Positions 5,020 to 5,457 of a stretch of 5,457 bases of DNA are shown here, piece after piece. The position numbers and the translations under genes are program-made. The notes beneath the pieces were generated by a model. The model made no database searches and had not been told where the DNA came from. It saw only the letters and a list, made by a program, of their open reading frames with translations. This stretch comes from CAYUYH01 sp964449175 (GTDB lineage: Bacteria; Planctomycetota; Phycisphaerae; SM23-33). Each line of letters begins with the position of its first letter. The stretch's first letter is position 1. The stretch lies in NCBI GenBank assembly GCA_964449175.1, contig CAYUYH010000184.1, positions 1 through 5,457 on the forward strand, written 5' to 3'.

Positions 5020-5457
5020 TCAATCCTTGTTCTTGTCGTTGTGCTTCTGCCACAAATCCGCCCGCCGCCGCATCGTTCGCAGCTCGGCCTGTTCGGCCCG
5101 CCAGGCGGCGATCTTCGCGTGGTCGCCGCTGAGCAGCACGTCTGGCACGGCCTGACCGGCGAACTCCCGCGGGCGGGTATACTGCGGATACTCAAGCAGC
5201 CCGGCGGCGAACGACTCTTCCGCCAGCGATTCGTCCGCGCCCAATGCCCCGGGCAGCAGGCGGACAATTGCATCGGTCACAGCCATCGCGGCGATCTCTC
5301 CGCCGGACATCACGAAGTCGCCGATGCTGATCTCCGCGTCCGCCAGGCCGGTGCGGATTCGCTCGTCGAATCCTTCGTAGTGCCCGGCCAGCATTATCAG
5401 CCTGCTCTCGGCGGCCAACTCCGCGGCTAACTGCTGGTCAAACACCCTGCCCTGCGG
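5020..5457 (-). CDS. trmD: tRNA (guanine-37-N1)-methyltransferase, 5' end cut off by the window
   Basis: The frame is open to the window edge and 145 C-terminal residues are visible, starting at the PQGR of the S-adenosylmethionine site. The enzyme methylates N1 of G37 in tRNAs that read CUN, CCN and CGG codons and so prevents frameshifting. Visible blocks are PQGRVFDQ, GHYEGFDERI (25-34), ISIGDFVMSGGE (43-54, trefoil-knot cofactor site), DAIVRLLPGALG (62-73), LLEYPQYTRP (87-96) and VPDVLLSGDHAKIAAWR (104-120). Gapless alignment from memory to E. coli TrmD puts R66 at the catalytic Arg154, while E81 (in EESF) falls where the general base Asp169 stands. The C-terminal domain ends soon after RRAD and is shorter than in E. 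coli. Only the visible C-terminal part can be judged; rplS follows after 58 bases. Confidence 0.96.
   Translation of the reverse strand, partial: PQGRVFDQQLAAELAAESRLIMLAGHYEGFDERIRTGLADAEISIGDFVMSGGEIAAMAVTDAIVRLLPGALGADESLAEESFAAGLLEYPQYTRPREFAGQAVPDVLLSGDHAKIAAWRAEQAELRTMRRRADLWQKHNDKNKD

Noticed and set aside
4962..5273. N-terminal extension of L19 in the same open frame (up to about 100 more residues)
   Set aside because: It would overlap trmD and match nothing in L19. GTG at 4961 has a well-spaced GGAG and yields the family N-terminus.

Overview
The window is GC-rich and gene-dense, and it reads as a bacterial chromosome. GTG starts, an LTxxQ-type secreted protein, a Gfo/Idh/MocA oxidoreductase and a trmD-rplS-yraN-tatD cluster together suggest a planctomycete-like lineage (Phycisphaerae or a relative). 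This is inference from protein style, not from a marker search. I see no rRNA, tRNA, CRISPR array, insertion sequence, phage gene or integration scar.

Layout. Plus strand: the 3' part of a Gfo/Idh/MocA dehydrogenase (3-956) is followed by a 196-base spacer whose second half can form long helices. Next comes an exported protein with five L(T/S)xxQ motifs (1153-2067), closed by a good intrinsic terminator (2118-2154). All later genes are on the minus strand and converge on that terminator. In transcription order they are trmD (3' part, 5457-5020), rplS (4961-4557), yraN (4550-4158), tatD (4118-3336) and, after a 172-base gap, a response regulator fused to a GGDEF diguanylate cyclase (3163-2228).

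How the genes work together. trmD, rplS and yraN form a translation and housekeeping block of a kind common in bacteria: tRNA m1G37 methylation, the large-subunit protein bL19 and a small nuclease-fold protein. TatD (metal-dependent nuclease) closes the block, with a hairpin at its stop codon. The diguanylate cyclase probably has its own transcript and turns an unknown phosphorelay signal into c-di-GMP. The exported LTxxQ protein looks like an envelope-stress or periplasmic chaperone-like protein and stands alone.

Most of the window is ordinary. The best candidates for something undescribed are: (1) the leader before the LTxxQ gene, where an 8-bp and a 9-bp perfect helix interlock as a possible pseudoknot or switch just before the ribosome binding site; (2) the LTxxQ protein itself, with five motif copies and a basic low-complexity tail; (3) hairpins without a U-tract across the stop codons of all three genes that appear to end a transcription unit and lack a canonical terminator. 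All three need comparative data to confirm.
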